From Candidatus Binataceae bacterium (GTDB lineage Bacteria; Desulfobacterota; Binatia; Binatales; Binataceae), in NCBI GenBank assembly GCA_036495685.1, contig DASXMJ010000147.1, positions 1 to 32,582 on the forward strand: 32,582 bases of DNA, given 5' to 3'. A program made the position numbers and the translations under genes. Positions 25,589-32,582 of the stretch are shown piece by piece. The notes under the pieces were generated by a model. The model saw only the letters and a list, made by a program, of their open reading frames with translations. It did not search any database and was not told the origin of the DNA. Position 1 is the first letter of the stretch. Every line of letters starts with the position of its first letter.

Positions 25589-26065
25589 TCAGCTCACTAC
25601 TCCGGTCTGGCGCAAAGCTTCGTAGACTACGATCGACACAGCGTTGGCGAGATTCAGGCTTCGTACTCGAGGTTCGAAAATCGGGATGCGGAAGGTGGAA
25701 TCCGTCCGCTCGGCGATGAACTCGGGGCCGAGCCCCTTGGTCTCGCTCCCGAACACCAGGTAGTCGCCGCGGGCATAGTTGGCGGCCAGGTAACTCGGCT
25801 CGGCGCGCGCGGAGAAAAATTTGGCCGCGAGTTTTTGATTGGCCGCGACGAACGGCTCCCATCCGGGATAGGTGCGTAGATCAACCAGCGGCCAGTAGTC
25901 CAGTCCGGCGCGTTTGAGGTAGCGATCCGCGAGGGAAAAACCCAGCGGCCCCACCAGATGCAAGCGCGTCTTTGTGGCCGCCGCCAGACGCGCGATCGAT
26001 CCGGTGTTTTGCGGAATCTCCGGGCGCACCAGCACGATGTGCAGAGCGGGTTGGTCGGGGCTCAA
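25589..26065 (-). CDS. trmL: tRNA (cytidine(34)-2'-O)-methyltransferase TrmL
   Basis: This 158-residue SPOUT-class enzyme methylates the wobble ribose of tRNA-Leu isoacceptors. The family pattern is complete: IVLVRPEIPQNTGSIARL, GFSLADRYLKRAGLDYW, YLVFGSETKGLG, and the knot end RSLNLANAVSIVVYEALRQ. The start is TTG, overlapping the stop of the upstream gene by four bases (TTGA), so translation is probably coupled. It is the last gene of a reverse-strand cluster with two other genes, dtd and a DUF1285-like gene. Confidence 0.92.
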   Translation of the reverse strand: MSPDQPALHIVLVRPEIPQNTGSIARLAAATKTRLHLVGPLGFSLADRYLKRAGLDYWPLVDLRTYPGWEPFVAANQKLAAKFFSARAEPSYLAANYARGDYLVFGSETKGLGPEFIAERTDSTFRIPIFEPRVRSLNLANAVSIVVYEALRQTGVVS

Positions 26066-26532
26066 GTGGGAGGAGCGCTCGCGATTGGATGCCGCACGCC
26101 GCTGAGATTCAGAAAGAATCTCCCGGTCTCATCGCACTCGAGCCTATCCGTCAGATGATAGTAAGCATTGCGCAGAAACCGCGCGCGGAGTTTGCCGCTC
26201 TTGACCCGTGCGTAGAGCGCGTTGTCCGCGCCAACCTGCAGGGCGGAAGCATCGAGGGGCTCGCGGGTTTCATCGTTTAGCAGCATCGCGAAGCCACCGA
26301 GTCCGTCGTCCTCCAGCGTGCGGACGACATAGGGTGTGTCTTCCACCCTGATCGACGCCCGTTCATCGCCGACCTGCAGAAAGAACGTCCCGTCTGGATT
26401 GGGCTGAATTGATTTGCTGAACAACAACGCGATGCGTGGATTGTCGATCCGCTCGTCATCGGTGTACCAGTTGCCGTCGCGCCGGAACGAGATTTTTCCC
26501 GATTCGACCGGGTAAAAGCCAGCTCGCGCCAT
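26062..26532 (-). CDS. DUF1285-like protein
   Basis: This 156-residue protein of unknown function resembles DUF1285. It shows FRRDGNWYTDDERIDNPRIALLFSKSIQPNPDGTFFL, then VEDTPYVVRTL, and near the end LRARFLRNAYYHL. It has no signal peptide or membrane segment, and no catalytic motif is evident. It starts 3 nt after dtd, and its stop overlaps trmL, so the three genes form one unit. The family assignment is from remembered pattern, not a search. Confidence 0.65.
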   Translation of the reverse strand: MARAGFYPVESGKISFRRDGNWYTDDERIDNPRIALLFSKSIQPNPDGTFFLQVGDERASIRVEDTPYVVRTLEDDGLGGFAMLLNDETREPLDASALQVGADNALYARVKSGKLRARFLRNAYYHLTDRLECDETGRFFLNLSGVRHPIASAPPT

Positions 26533-26535
26533 CGT

Positions 26536-26985
26536 CTATTTACGGTTGCGGCTATCCAGGATGATCGTGACCGGACCCTCGTTGACCAGGTCGACTTCCA
26601 TCCGGGCACCGAACTCTCCCGTCTCAACCTTAACATCACGTTGGCGAACGAGCGAGATGAAGTGTTCGTAGAGGCGCTGCGCTTCCAAGGGGGGAGCCGC
26701 GCGAACGAACGATGGACGGCGTCCCGACTCGGTATCCGCGAGCAGGGTGAATTGCGAAATTACCAGCAGCTGCCCACCGACCGCGCCGAGCGCCAGGTTC
26801 ATTTTGCCGGCGTTATCCGCAAAGACGCGCAATCCTAGCGTCCGATCCGCGATAAAGGCCGCATCGGCTTCCGTATCGTCGCGGGCGACTCCCAGGAGCA
26901 CCACCATTCCGCGCGCGATGCTTCCCACCACGCGGTCGCCGACCCTGACCTCGGCCCGGCTGACCCGTTGAAGAATTGCCCGCAC
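26536..26985 (-). CDS. dtd: D-aminoacyl-tRNA deacylase
   Basis: This 149-residue enzyme removes D-amino acids (and achiral Gly) wrongly attached to tRNA. The family motifs are clear: GGQLLVISQFTLLADT (the SQFTL active-site segment) and the ending EVDLVNEGPVTIIL (NxGPVT). I choose GTG 26985, giving VRAILQRVSRAEV like known Dtd proteins. The frame extends to TTG 27021, but that adds 12 non-family residues, and the TTG falls in a probable -35 box. There is no Shine-Dalgarno sequence; a TATACG box sits 8 nt upstream. Confidence 0.92.
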   Translation of the reverse strand: MRAILQRVSRAEVRVGDRVVGSIARGMVVLLGVARDDTEADAAFIADRTLGLRVFADNAGKMNLALGAVGGQLLVISQFTLLADTESGRRPSFVRAAPPLEAQRLYEHFISLVRQRDVKVETGEFGARMEVDLVNEGPVTIILDSRNRK

Positions 26986-26993
26986 GATTGCGT

Positions 26994-27021
26994 CGTATAT
27001 GGGGAGGGTGCCACAGAGCAA
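26994..27021 (-). promoter_or_regulatory. Candidate promoter of the dtd operon
   Basis: On the reverse strand TTGCTC (27021-27016) and TATACG (26999-26994) are 16 bp apart, with the -10 box ending 8 nt before the dtd GTG. The transcript would be leaderless or nearly so. Confidence 0.5.
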
Positions 27022-27040
27022 GCCGCTAAAACATGTTCCG

Positions 27041-27068
27041 TTCGACCTGTCGGGAAGCTTACTATAGT
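27041..27068 (+). promoter_or_regulatory. Candidate lgt promoter
   Basis: TTCGAC (27041-27046) and TATAGT (27063-27068, 5/6 match) are 16 bp apart. The -10 box ends 11 nt before the lgt ATG, so the 5' leader would be only about 5 nt. No ribosome site precedes lgt. Confidence 0.5.
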
Positions 27069-27079
27069 CTCATCGCCCT

Positions 27080-27916
27080 ATGATTCCGGTCCTTTTTCAT
27101 ATCGGACCTCTGTCCGTTTACAGCTATGGCATGATGATGGCGCTGGGGTTTCTGGCCGCCGACTACGTCATTACGCTCGAATGTCGACGGCGCGGGATCG
27201 TGACCGAGTACGCCTCGTCCATCGTGGTGTGGTCTGCGATTGTCGGAATAAGCAGCGCCCGGGTTCTGGATATCCTCAACAATTTTTCCAACTATTGGGC
27301 AGATCCGAAGTCGATGATCCTGTCGGGTTCTGGATTTGTTTGGTACGGCGGTCTGTTCGGTGGAATTTTCGGCGCCTATCTGGTCTCGCGCTACTACAAA
27401 ATAGGGTTTTTAAAAACCATCGACATGTGTGGCCCCGCCCTGGCCATCGGACAGGCGATCGGACGACTGGGGTGCCAGCTGTCCGGCGACGGTGATTGGG
27501 GTTTGCCCTCCAAGCTACCGTGGGCTATGGCCTATCCGCGCGCGATCGTCGGATGGAACTCGCAGACCGTGCTCAAGCTGGACGCGCACGGTCAGCTGGT
27601 CTCGGGTTTTTTTCCGGGCGTCCGTGTGCATCCGGCGCCCATCTATGAGACGCTGCTATATACGGGGGTTTTTGTCATCCTTTGGAGACTGCGCGGCAGG
27701 GGTTTTGCCGACGGTCAATTGTTTTTCCTGTACTTGATACTCGCGGGCACAGCTCGTTTCATGGTTGAGTTCGTACGAATCAATCCGCGCGTGTTTATCG
27801 GCCTTAGCGAGGCGCAATTGATCGCAATTGCCATGATTATCTTCGGGTCGATGGCGTGGTTCCTGGTGGGAGCCAAGCAGGAGAGCGTCGCGGCCAAGCA
27901 GGCGATACACGCCTGA
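27080..27916 (+). CDS. lgt: Prolipoprotein diacylglyceryl transferase
   Basis: This 278-residue inner-membrane enzyme transfers diacylglycerol to the lipobox cysteine of prelipoproteins. About seven hydrophobic segments are visible. The family features are IGPLSVYSYGMMMALGF at the N-terminus, GSGFVWYGGLFGG, and the signature GRLGCQLSGDGDWG (residues ~127-140). VHPAPIYET and ARFMVEFVRINP follow as expected. The ATG at 27080 begins the family N-terminus but has no Shine-Dalgarno sequence. A thioredoxin gene follows 5 nt downstream. Confidence 0.95.
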   Translation: MIPVLFHIGPLSVYSYGMMMALGFLAADYVITLECRRRGIVTEYASSIVVWSAIVGISSARVLDILNNFSNYWADPKSMILSGSGFVWYGGLFGGIFGAYLVSRYYKIGFLKTIDMCGPALAIGQAIGRLGCQLSGDGDWGLPSKLPWAMAYPRAIVGWNSQTVLKLDAHGQLVSGFFPGVRVHPAPIYETLLYTGVFVILWRLRGRGFADGQLFFLYLILAGTARFMVEFVRINPRVFIGLSEAQLIAIAMIIFGSMAWFLVGAKQESVAAKQAIHA

Positions 27917-27921
27917 AAGTC

Positions 27922-28524
27922 ATGAGAGCAACTAACAAACTGATCTATACCGTCGCCGCAGTGATCGCGCTGGTGGGGATCGTGCTCCTGATCGCCGGCC
28001 AGCTGCGCGACAATCACCGCACCCCCAACCCTGACCGGGAACAAGCATCCCCCCATGAAGAGGAGCAAGAATCGCCGCCGGTCGCCGCGGGAGACAAAGC
28101 CGCGAATTTCAAGCTCGAAGCTCTCGATGGCACCACGGTGTCACTGGAGCAGCTGAAGGGTAAGGTGGTCTTTCTCAACATCTGGGCCACGTGGTGCGGT
28201 CCATGCCGCGAGGAAATGCCCTCGATGGAGACGCTGTACGATGAGCTCCGCACTAACCGGGACTTCGTGATGCTCGCGGTCAGCCAGGATACCAAAGGCC
28301 GCTTGGTGGTCGCGCCCTATGTCGAGAAAAACGGTTACCGCTTCAAAGTTCTGCTCGACCCGGAAAACAAGGTCGGCGAGGCGTACGATGTCAGCGGCGT
28401 ACCGGAAACGTTCATCATCGATCGCGGCGGCAGGATCGTCGCCCATCACATGGGTGCTTTCGACTGGTCTCGTCCCGACGTCAAAGACGCGCTCAGGCAA
28501 CTTCTTGAGTCGAAACCAAGCTGA
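27922..28524 (+). CDS. TlpA/ResA-like membrane-anchored thioredoxin
   Basis: This 200-residue protein has an N-terminal membrane anchor (residues ~8-27), an acidic linker, and a periplasm-facing thioredoxin fold of the AhpC/TSA-Redoxin type (from ~55). The redox motif is W-C92-GP-C95. The conserved cis-proline occurs in SGVPETFIIDRGG. Such proteins reduce disulfides or apocytochrome cysteines outside the cytoplasm, but no cytochrome maturation genes are nearby to set the role. ATG 27922 gives a clean signal anchor. An upstream in-frame start lies inside lgt and is rejected. Confidence 0.9.
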   Translation: MRATNKLIYTVAAVIALVGIVLLIAGQLRDNHRTPNPDREQASPHEEEQESPPVAAGDKAANFKLEALDGTTVSLEQLKGKVVFLNIWATWCGPCREEMPSMETLYDELRTNRDFVMLAVSQDTKGRLVVAPYVEKNGYRFKVLLDPENKVGEAYDVSGVPETFIIDRGGRIVAHHMGAFDWSRPDVKDALRQLLESKPS

Positions 28525-28601
28525 TTGGTTAGATAAGAATCCCGGTGCATCAGAACCGTGGTTTTGCTTAAATTGAAGAACTCTGCAATGGCCGGTGTCG
28601 C

Positions 28602-30044
28602 ATGGCGGTAATAAAGCGGAATCGTTGGGCAATAACTTTGGCGATCTTTGTGATCGCCTCTTTCCTGGGACTCGGTTCGGTGGCGGTGCGCCGCGCGCAA
28701 GCGCTGCCCAACGATACGTACCAGGAACTGGAAACCTTCGCGAACGTGCTCGCGATCGTCCAGAAAAACTACGTCGAGCCGGTTACGACCAAGCGCCTCA
28801 TCGACGGTGCGATAACCGGGATGCTCTCATCACTCGACCCGCACAGCGCCTACCTCACACCCGAGTTGTATCGGGACCTGGAAGTGGAGACGCGCGGCAG
28901 TTTCGGGGGGCTCGGGATAGAGATCACGATCAAGAACGGCATCCTAACCGTGATGTCGCCCATCGATGACACCCCGGCCTATCGGGCAGGTATCAAGTCC
29001 GGCGACCAAATCATCAAGATCGACAACGACTTCACCAAGGACATGACCCTGACCGAAGCGGTCAAGCGGATGCGTGGGCCCAAAGGATCGAAGATCAAGT
29101 TGACCATGCACCGCCAGAATGTCCCCGAACTTTTCACGGTGGCGATCGCGCGGGACGTGATCAAGATTCCGTCGGTCAAGGCCAAGAAGCTCGATGAGGG
29201 CTTCGACTACATCCGGGTCAGCACCTTCCAGGAGAACACCGACGAGGCGGTGCAGAAGGCGCTTGACGACTTCGAGAAGGAACACGAAGGCCACATCAAG
29301 GGCCTGGTTCTCGACCTGCGCGACGATCCCGGTGGCCTGCTGCAGCAGGCAGTGAAAGTCTCGGATGAATTCCTCGACGGCGGCATGATCGTTTACACCC
29401 TGGGTCGTCGGGAAGACCAGGAACAGAAGTTCTTTTCCCACAAGAAGACGGGTTTTGACGACTACCCGCTAGTAGTACTCGTCAACGGCGGGACCGCGAG
29501 CGCCAGCGAGATCGTCGCCGGGGCACTGCAGGACCAGCGCCGCGCGGTCGTGGTCGGCACGCAGACCTTCGGCAAAGGCTCCGTTCAGACCATCCTTCCG
29601 CTCGACGATCATTCGGCCCTTCGCCTCACCACGGCGCGCTACTTCACTCCCAATGGGCGCTCGATTCAGGCGGTAGGTATCACGCCCGACGTTGATGTGG
29701 AGCCCCCGAAACCAACCCTGGCGGCGCTCGAAATTCCGGGGGCCGAGGTCGACGAGAACCCGGAGATTCACGAGAGCGACCTGCCGCATCACTTCCAGAA
29801 CGGGCAATCGCACAAAGACAGCGAAGGTGCGACCGCGCCGGCGCCTCAATCCAGTACCAGCCCGTCGGCCACCAAGCCCGGGACCAAGTCCGGCAAGGCC
29901 CAGAAAGCCGAGAAGGAAGAGAAGGAAAAGGACGTCCAGCTCGAGAAGGCAATCGACATTCTCAAGCATTGGAATTCATTCAAGCTGCAACTCGCCAAGG
30001 GCGACGTGCAGCAGAGCGTTTCTTCAAGCGGTCAGCAGCAATAG
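28602..30044 (+). CDS. ctpA: S41 family C-terminal processing peptidase with PDZ domain
   Basis: This 480-residue periplasmic or membrane-tethered serine protease has an N-terminal anchor or signal (residues ~9-32). A PDZ domain (~95-170; GGLGIEI, AGIKSGDQIIKIDN) is followed by the S41 core. The catalytic dyad is S300 in TASASE and K325 in TFGKGSVQ. LVLDLRDDPGGLL corresponds to the family's LRNNPGG, here with DD. The C-terminal ~100 residues are a low-complexity Pro/Ser then Lys/Glu tail, longer than in many homologues. It lies 77 nt after the thioredoxin gene and ends at a terminator. Confidence 0.95.
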   Translation: MAVIKRNRWAITLAIFVIASFLGLGSVAVRRAQALPNDTYQELETFANVLAIVQKNYVEPVTTKRLIDGAITGMLSSLDPHSAYLTPELYRDLEVETRGSFGGLGIEITIKNGILTVMSPIDDTPAYRAGIKSGDQIIKIDNDFTKDMTLTEAVKRMRGPKGSKIKLTMHRQNVPELFTVAIARDVIKIPSVKAKKLDEGFDYIRVSTFQENTDEAVQKALDDFEKEHEGHIKGLVLDLRDDPGGLLQQAVKVSDEFLDGGMIVYTLGRREDQEQKFFSHKKTGFDDYPLVVLVNGGTASASEIVAGALQDQRRAVVVGTQTFGKGSVQTILPLDDHSALRLTTARYFTPNGRSIQAVGITPDVDVEPPKPTLAALEIPGAEVDENPEIHESDLPHHFQNGQSHKDSEGATAPAPQSSTSPSATKPGTKSGKAQKAEKEEKEKDVQLEKAIDILKHWNSFKLQLAKGDVQQSVSSSGQQQ

Positions 30045-30070
30045 CTGAGCAACTCGGTCGGGAATTGGCT

Positions 30071-30103
30071 GCGGCGGCCCGGAAACAGGCCGCCGCTTTT
30101 TTT
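30071..30103 (+). terminator. Intrinsic terminator after ctpA
   Basis: GCGGCGGCC (30071-30079) pairs perfectly with GGCCGCCGC (30088-30096) around an 8-nt loop, followed by seven T residues (30097-30103). It ends the lgt-tlpA-ctpA transcription. Confidence 0.93.
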
Positions 30104-30152
30104 CGGCGCATCTGAATGTGCGGCCGCAAGCCGGCTGGTCAGCGCGCCCTGA

Positions 30153-30611
30153 TTACGCTCGACCCTGCGCGTCTATCGCACCGCGAGCGAGTAAGGCTTC
30201 ATGCTGCGCTTCCAGACGCCGCAGGATATCGATCATCACCTCGTCCTGCTGTTCCAGATGCAGCATGATGGACTTCACTTCTTGTTCGGCCTTCGTGTTG
30301 ATCTCATAGTCGTGCTCCGCCATGAGTCGGTCTTTGTCGGCCTGCCGATTCTGGGACATCATGATGATCGGTGCCGCATAGGCAGCCTGGAAGCTCAGCG
30401 CCAGATTCAGCAGGATGAACGGATACGGGTCCCAGTGGCGCACGAAGGCTATAGCGTTGAGTGCGATCCATCCGCCGAATAGCAGCGACTGGATGACGAT
30501 GAAGGACCAGCTGCCCATGGTCTCGGCAAAACGGTCGGCGATTCGCTCGCCCGCGGTCAGTGAATCGTCGTGCCTACGGTTTATGTTCAGTACGGGCGGA
30601 TGGTCGTGCAT
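30153..30611 (-). CDS. DUF1003 membrane protein
   Basis: This protein of about 152 residues has two transmembrane segments in the middle (SWSFIVIQSLLFGGWIALNAI and PFILLNLALSFQAAYAAPIIM), the DUF1003 signature MMSQNRQADKDRLMAEHDYEINTKAE, and a C-terminal coiled coil. Function is unknown. ATG 30611 is chosen; a GTG at 30626 would add five residues, and neither has a strong ribosome site. It converges with ctpA and diverges from bioD. Confidence 0.88.
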   Translation of the reverse strand: MHDHPPVLNINRRHDDSLTAGERIADRFAETMGSWSFIVIQSLLFGGWIALNAIAFVRHWDPYPFILLNLALSFQAAYAAPIIMMSQNRQADKDRLMAEHDYEINTKAEQEVKSIMLHLEQQDEVMIDILRRLEAQHEALLARGAIDAQGRA

Positions 30612-30860
30612 ATGCCTGACCCGCACGCGTTCCCATTTTCAGGCCAAGCTCTCATCGCTCATCGCTTGCCCTCCTGCTCACCGACGACCGTACGCGGGCA
30701 TGAATCTAGCTCCGTAGGAGCCGCGCCGCTGAAATTCCTGTCTAGCTTCAGAACCGTGCTGGCGTGGCGGCGGCTTGCCCTTAAGCGATTGGAAGGCAGG
30801 CCTGGGAGCCTCGGGACTTGAACCTCCCACGGGACGGAGAGCAACATCGCGGGCCAGTAG

Positions 30861-31553
30861 ATGAGCGTCAACTTTCTCATCACCGGAACCGGCAGCCGAG
30901 TGGGCAAGAGCACGGTTGGCTGCGCGCTCGGCTTTGCATTTCGAGCGCGCGGTCTTCGCATCGGGGTGATGAAACCCGCCGAGGTTGGTTGCGCTGATCA
31001 CAACGGCCAACTCGAGGCCTCCGACACTCGCGCGCTGGCACTCGCCGCAGGATGCGATCTGCCTGTGGAACTGATGTGTCCCTATCGTTACCGCAGTGCG
31101 ACCTCTCCCCCGGCTGCAGCCGAACTTGATTCGCAGCCGCAGCCCGAGCTCGGACGAATCAGCGATTGCTTCGACCGCATCGCCGCCGCAAGCGACCTGG
31201 TGTTGGTCGAGAGTACCGGCGGCCTGGCCGAGCCAATAACCTGGCAGTCGGATTTCGCGGATCTGGCCGCGGCGCTAGACCTTGAGGTGATAGTCGTGAT
31301 CGCGAACCGGCTGGGAGCGATTAATTCTGCGCTGCTTACTTTGCGCTATGCAGCGAGTAAGGGATTGCGCGTCGCCGGCTGGATATTGAATGACCTCGAA
31401 CCCGCCGTGCGGCCGGGGGACCCAACCACCGTCAAAACCCTCTCGCGCTTGACCGATACTTCATGCCTGGGCACCATGCGCTTCAAAGAGCCGCTCAGCA
31501 TCGAGGTGGTGGAGAAACTCCTGCTCCGCGCTTCAGGGGTTACCGTGCCCTGA
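30861..31553 (+). CDS. bioD: ATP-dependent dethiobiotin synthetase
   Basis: This 230-residue cytoplasmic P-loop enzyme makes dethiobiotin from DAPA and CO2. The P loop is TGTGSRVGKS (residues 8-17). MKPAEVG, the Y-RYRSATSPPAAA segment and VLVESTGGLAEPI correspond to family motifs. In the last one the usual EGAGG reads ESTGG. No other bio genes are in the window. No ribosome site is visible before ATG 30861. An alternative is a BioD-like P-loop protein with a changed role, but most conserved sites fit BioD. Confidence 0.82.
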   Translation: MSVNFLITGTGSRVGKSTVGCALGFAFRARGLRIGVMKPAEVGCADHNGQLEASDTRALALAAGCDLPVELMCPYRYRSATSPPAAAELDSQPQPELGRISDCFDRIAAASDLVLVESTGGLAEPITWQSDFADLAAALDLEVIVVIANRLGAINSALLTLRYAASKGLRVAGWILNDLEPAVRPGDPTTVKTLSRLTDTSCLGTMRFKEPLSIEVVEKLLLRASGVTVP

Positions 31554-31627
31554 ATCAATGCGCCGGCGTCGTAGCCGGCAAACCCGCTCCTCACCTCGCT
31601 TACTACTTGTGATACCCTTGGTTCGCC

Positions 31628-32582
31628 ATGGACGAGCAGTTGGTAATGGGCTTTGGGCCCCGATCTGCGAGGGCGCTCAGCGTGACCCAGCTCCTCAGGT
31701 TGATCAGCGAGACCCTGGAGGACCATCTCGACCGCGTTTGGGTTGGTGGTGAGGTGTCGAATGGGCGCCTCGCCGCTTCGGGCCACTTCTACTTCACCCT
31801 CAAAGACGACCGCAGCTCGATCAGCGTGGTGATGTTTCGCAGTGATTATCAGCGCTTGCGATTTCAGATCAAGGACGGCATGGCGTTGATGATCCGCGGG
31901 CGGGTCAACGTGTTCGAAGCGCGCGGTTCAGTGCAGATCGTCGCGGACGAGATAGAGCCGCGTGGCCTGGGCGCTCTGCAGATTGCCTTCGAGCAGCTCA
32001 AGAAGCGTCTGGCCGCCGAAGGACTGTTCGACCGCTCCCGCAAACGCCCGGTGCCGTTTCTGCCTCACACCATCGGAATCGTAACTGCCCGTCGCGGTGC
32101 GGGTCTTCGTGACATCGTGCATGTCCTGCTCGACCGGTTCCCCAATGTTCATCTGCTGGTGCGGGCCGCGAAAGTTCAGGGCGATGGTGCCGGATGGGAG
32201 ATTGCGGAGGCGATTGCCGACCTTAACGAAGATGGCCGCGCCGAGGTGATCATCGTAGGTCGCGGGGGCGGTTCGCTGGAAGACTTGTGGGCATTCAACC
32301 AGGAGATCGTAGCGCGCGCGATCTTCAACTCCCGGATTCCAATAATCTCCGCGGTGGGCCACGAAATCGACTACACGATCGCCGACTTCGTCGCCGATGT
32401 TCGCGCTCCGACCCCGACGGCCGCAGCGCAGATGGTGGTGCCGAGCCTCGTGGAGCTTCGCGAGCAAATCTCGATGGCGCACGCAGCGCTTATCGCAAGA
32501 ATGAGACGGGAACTAGGTGGGTGGCGTGAGACAGTGGATGATCTCGCCGTCCGGGTGCGGCACCCTGGCGCGCTGGCCGCGC
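31628..32582 (+). CDS. xseA: Exodeoxyribonuclease VII large subunit, 5' part
   Basis: The frame from ATG 31628 stays open to the window end (318 codons) and is truncated there. It encodes the N-terminal OB fold (LSVTQLLRLISETLEDHLDRVWVGGEVSN, FYFTLKDDRSSISVVMF) and the catalytic region with TARRGAGLRDI, GRGGGSLEDLWAFN, SAVGHEIDYTIADFVAD and RAPTPTAAA. ExoVII degrades single-stranded DNA with XseB. No strong ribosome site precedes ATG. TACCCT ends 9 nt upstream, a weak match to a -10 box. It follows bioD by 74 nt. Confidence 0.93.
   Translation, partial: MDEQLVMGFGPRSARALSVTQLLRLISETLEDHLDRVWVGGEVSNGRLAASGHFYFTLKDDRSSISVVMFRSDYQRLRFQIKDGMALMIRGRVNVFEARGSVQIVADEIEPRGLGALQIAFEQLKKRLAAEGLFDRSRKRPVPFLPHTIGIVTARRGAGLRDIVHVLLDRFPNVHLLVRAAKVQGDGAGWEIAEAIADLNEDGRAEVIIVGRGGGSLEDLWAFNQEIVARAIFNSRIPIISAVGHEIDYTIADFVADVRAPTPTAAAQMVVPSLVELREQISMAHAALIARMRRELGGWRETVDDLAVRVRHPGALAA

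Overview
The window is high-GC, densely packed bacterial chromosome. It carries core genes almost throughout. I see no transposase, integrase, phage gene, CRISPR array, plasmid origin or rRNA operon. The gene set suggests a Gram-negative, Proteobacteria/Desulfobacterota/Binatota-like lineage: ihfA behind pheST, a tandem DUF507 pair, a TrmL/Dtd/DUF1285-like cluster, prolipoprotein processing by Lgt, and HrcA/CIRCE control of groESL. The phylum is inference; no marker here fixes it.

Layout. Bases 1-312 are the 3' end of a PEP-protein phosphotransferase gene. Bases 552-2426 encode a membrane-anchored cobalamin-binding radical SAM enzyme with a strong promoter and repeated operator-like sequences. 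Bases 2599-4888 form an apparent operon: a DUF1499 membrane protein, two DUF507 proteins and a class I methyltransferase. Next come frataxin cyaY (5030-5356) and CIRCE-groES-groEL with a terminator (5480-7676). A reverse-strand SbcD/Mre11-like phosphoesterase is divergent from a DAHP synthase (7738-9607). A long reverse-strand block follows (15437 down to 9666): SDR dehydrogenase, CCA-adding enzyme, and a BMP/nucleoside-type ABC importer (double ATPase and two permeases) without its binding protein. A small membrane protein and an AI-2E-family transporter are convergent at 15585-16929.

The second half is an information-processing block: tRNA-Val(GAC), thrS, infC, rpmI, rplT, a perfect intrinsic terminator, pheS, pheT, ihfA, a MerR-type regulator and a small cysteine-rich protein (17450-25477). 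The infC gene is best read from an AUU start, so its true N-terminus is longer than an ATG/GTG/TTG-only reading gives. A reverse cluster dtd, DUF1285-like, trmL (26985 down to 25589) is divergent from lgt and a TlpA/ResA thioredoxin. Then come the S41 protease ctpA with a terminator, a DUF1003 membrane protein, bioD, and the 5' part of xseA, which runs off the window.

The most interesting cross-cutting signal is translational. Several genes that begin transcription units (cyaY, cca, thrS, dtd, lgt, perhaps xseA) lack a Shine-Dalgarno sequence but have a TANNNT-like or TATA-like hexamer 7-11 nt before the start codon. That is the expected signature of leaderless mRNAs. Other genes (rSAM, groES, aroF, infC, SDR) have clear Shine-Dalgarno sequences. 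I did not find a convincing wholly new multi-gene system. The best candidates for undescribed function are the rSAM protein with its operator region, the DUF1499/DUF507/DUF507/methyltransferase cluster, and the cysteine-rich protein behind merR.
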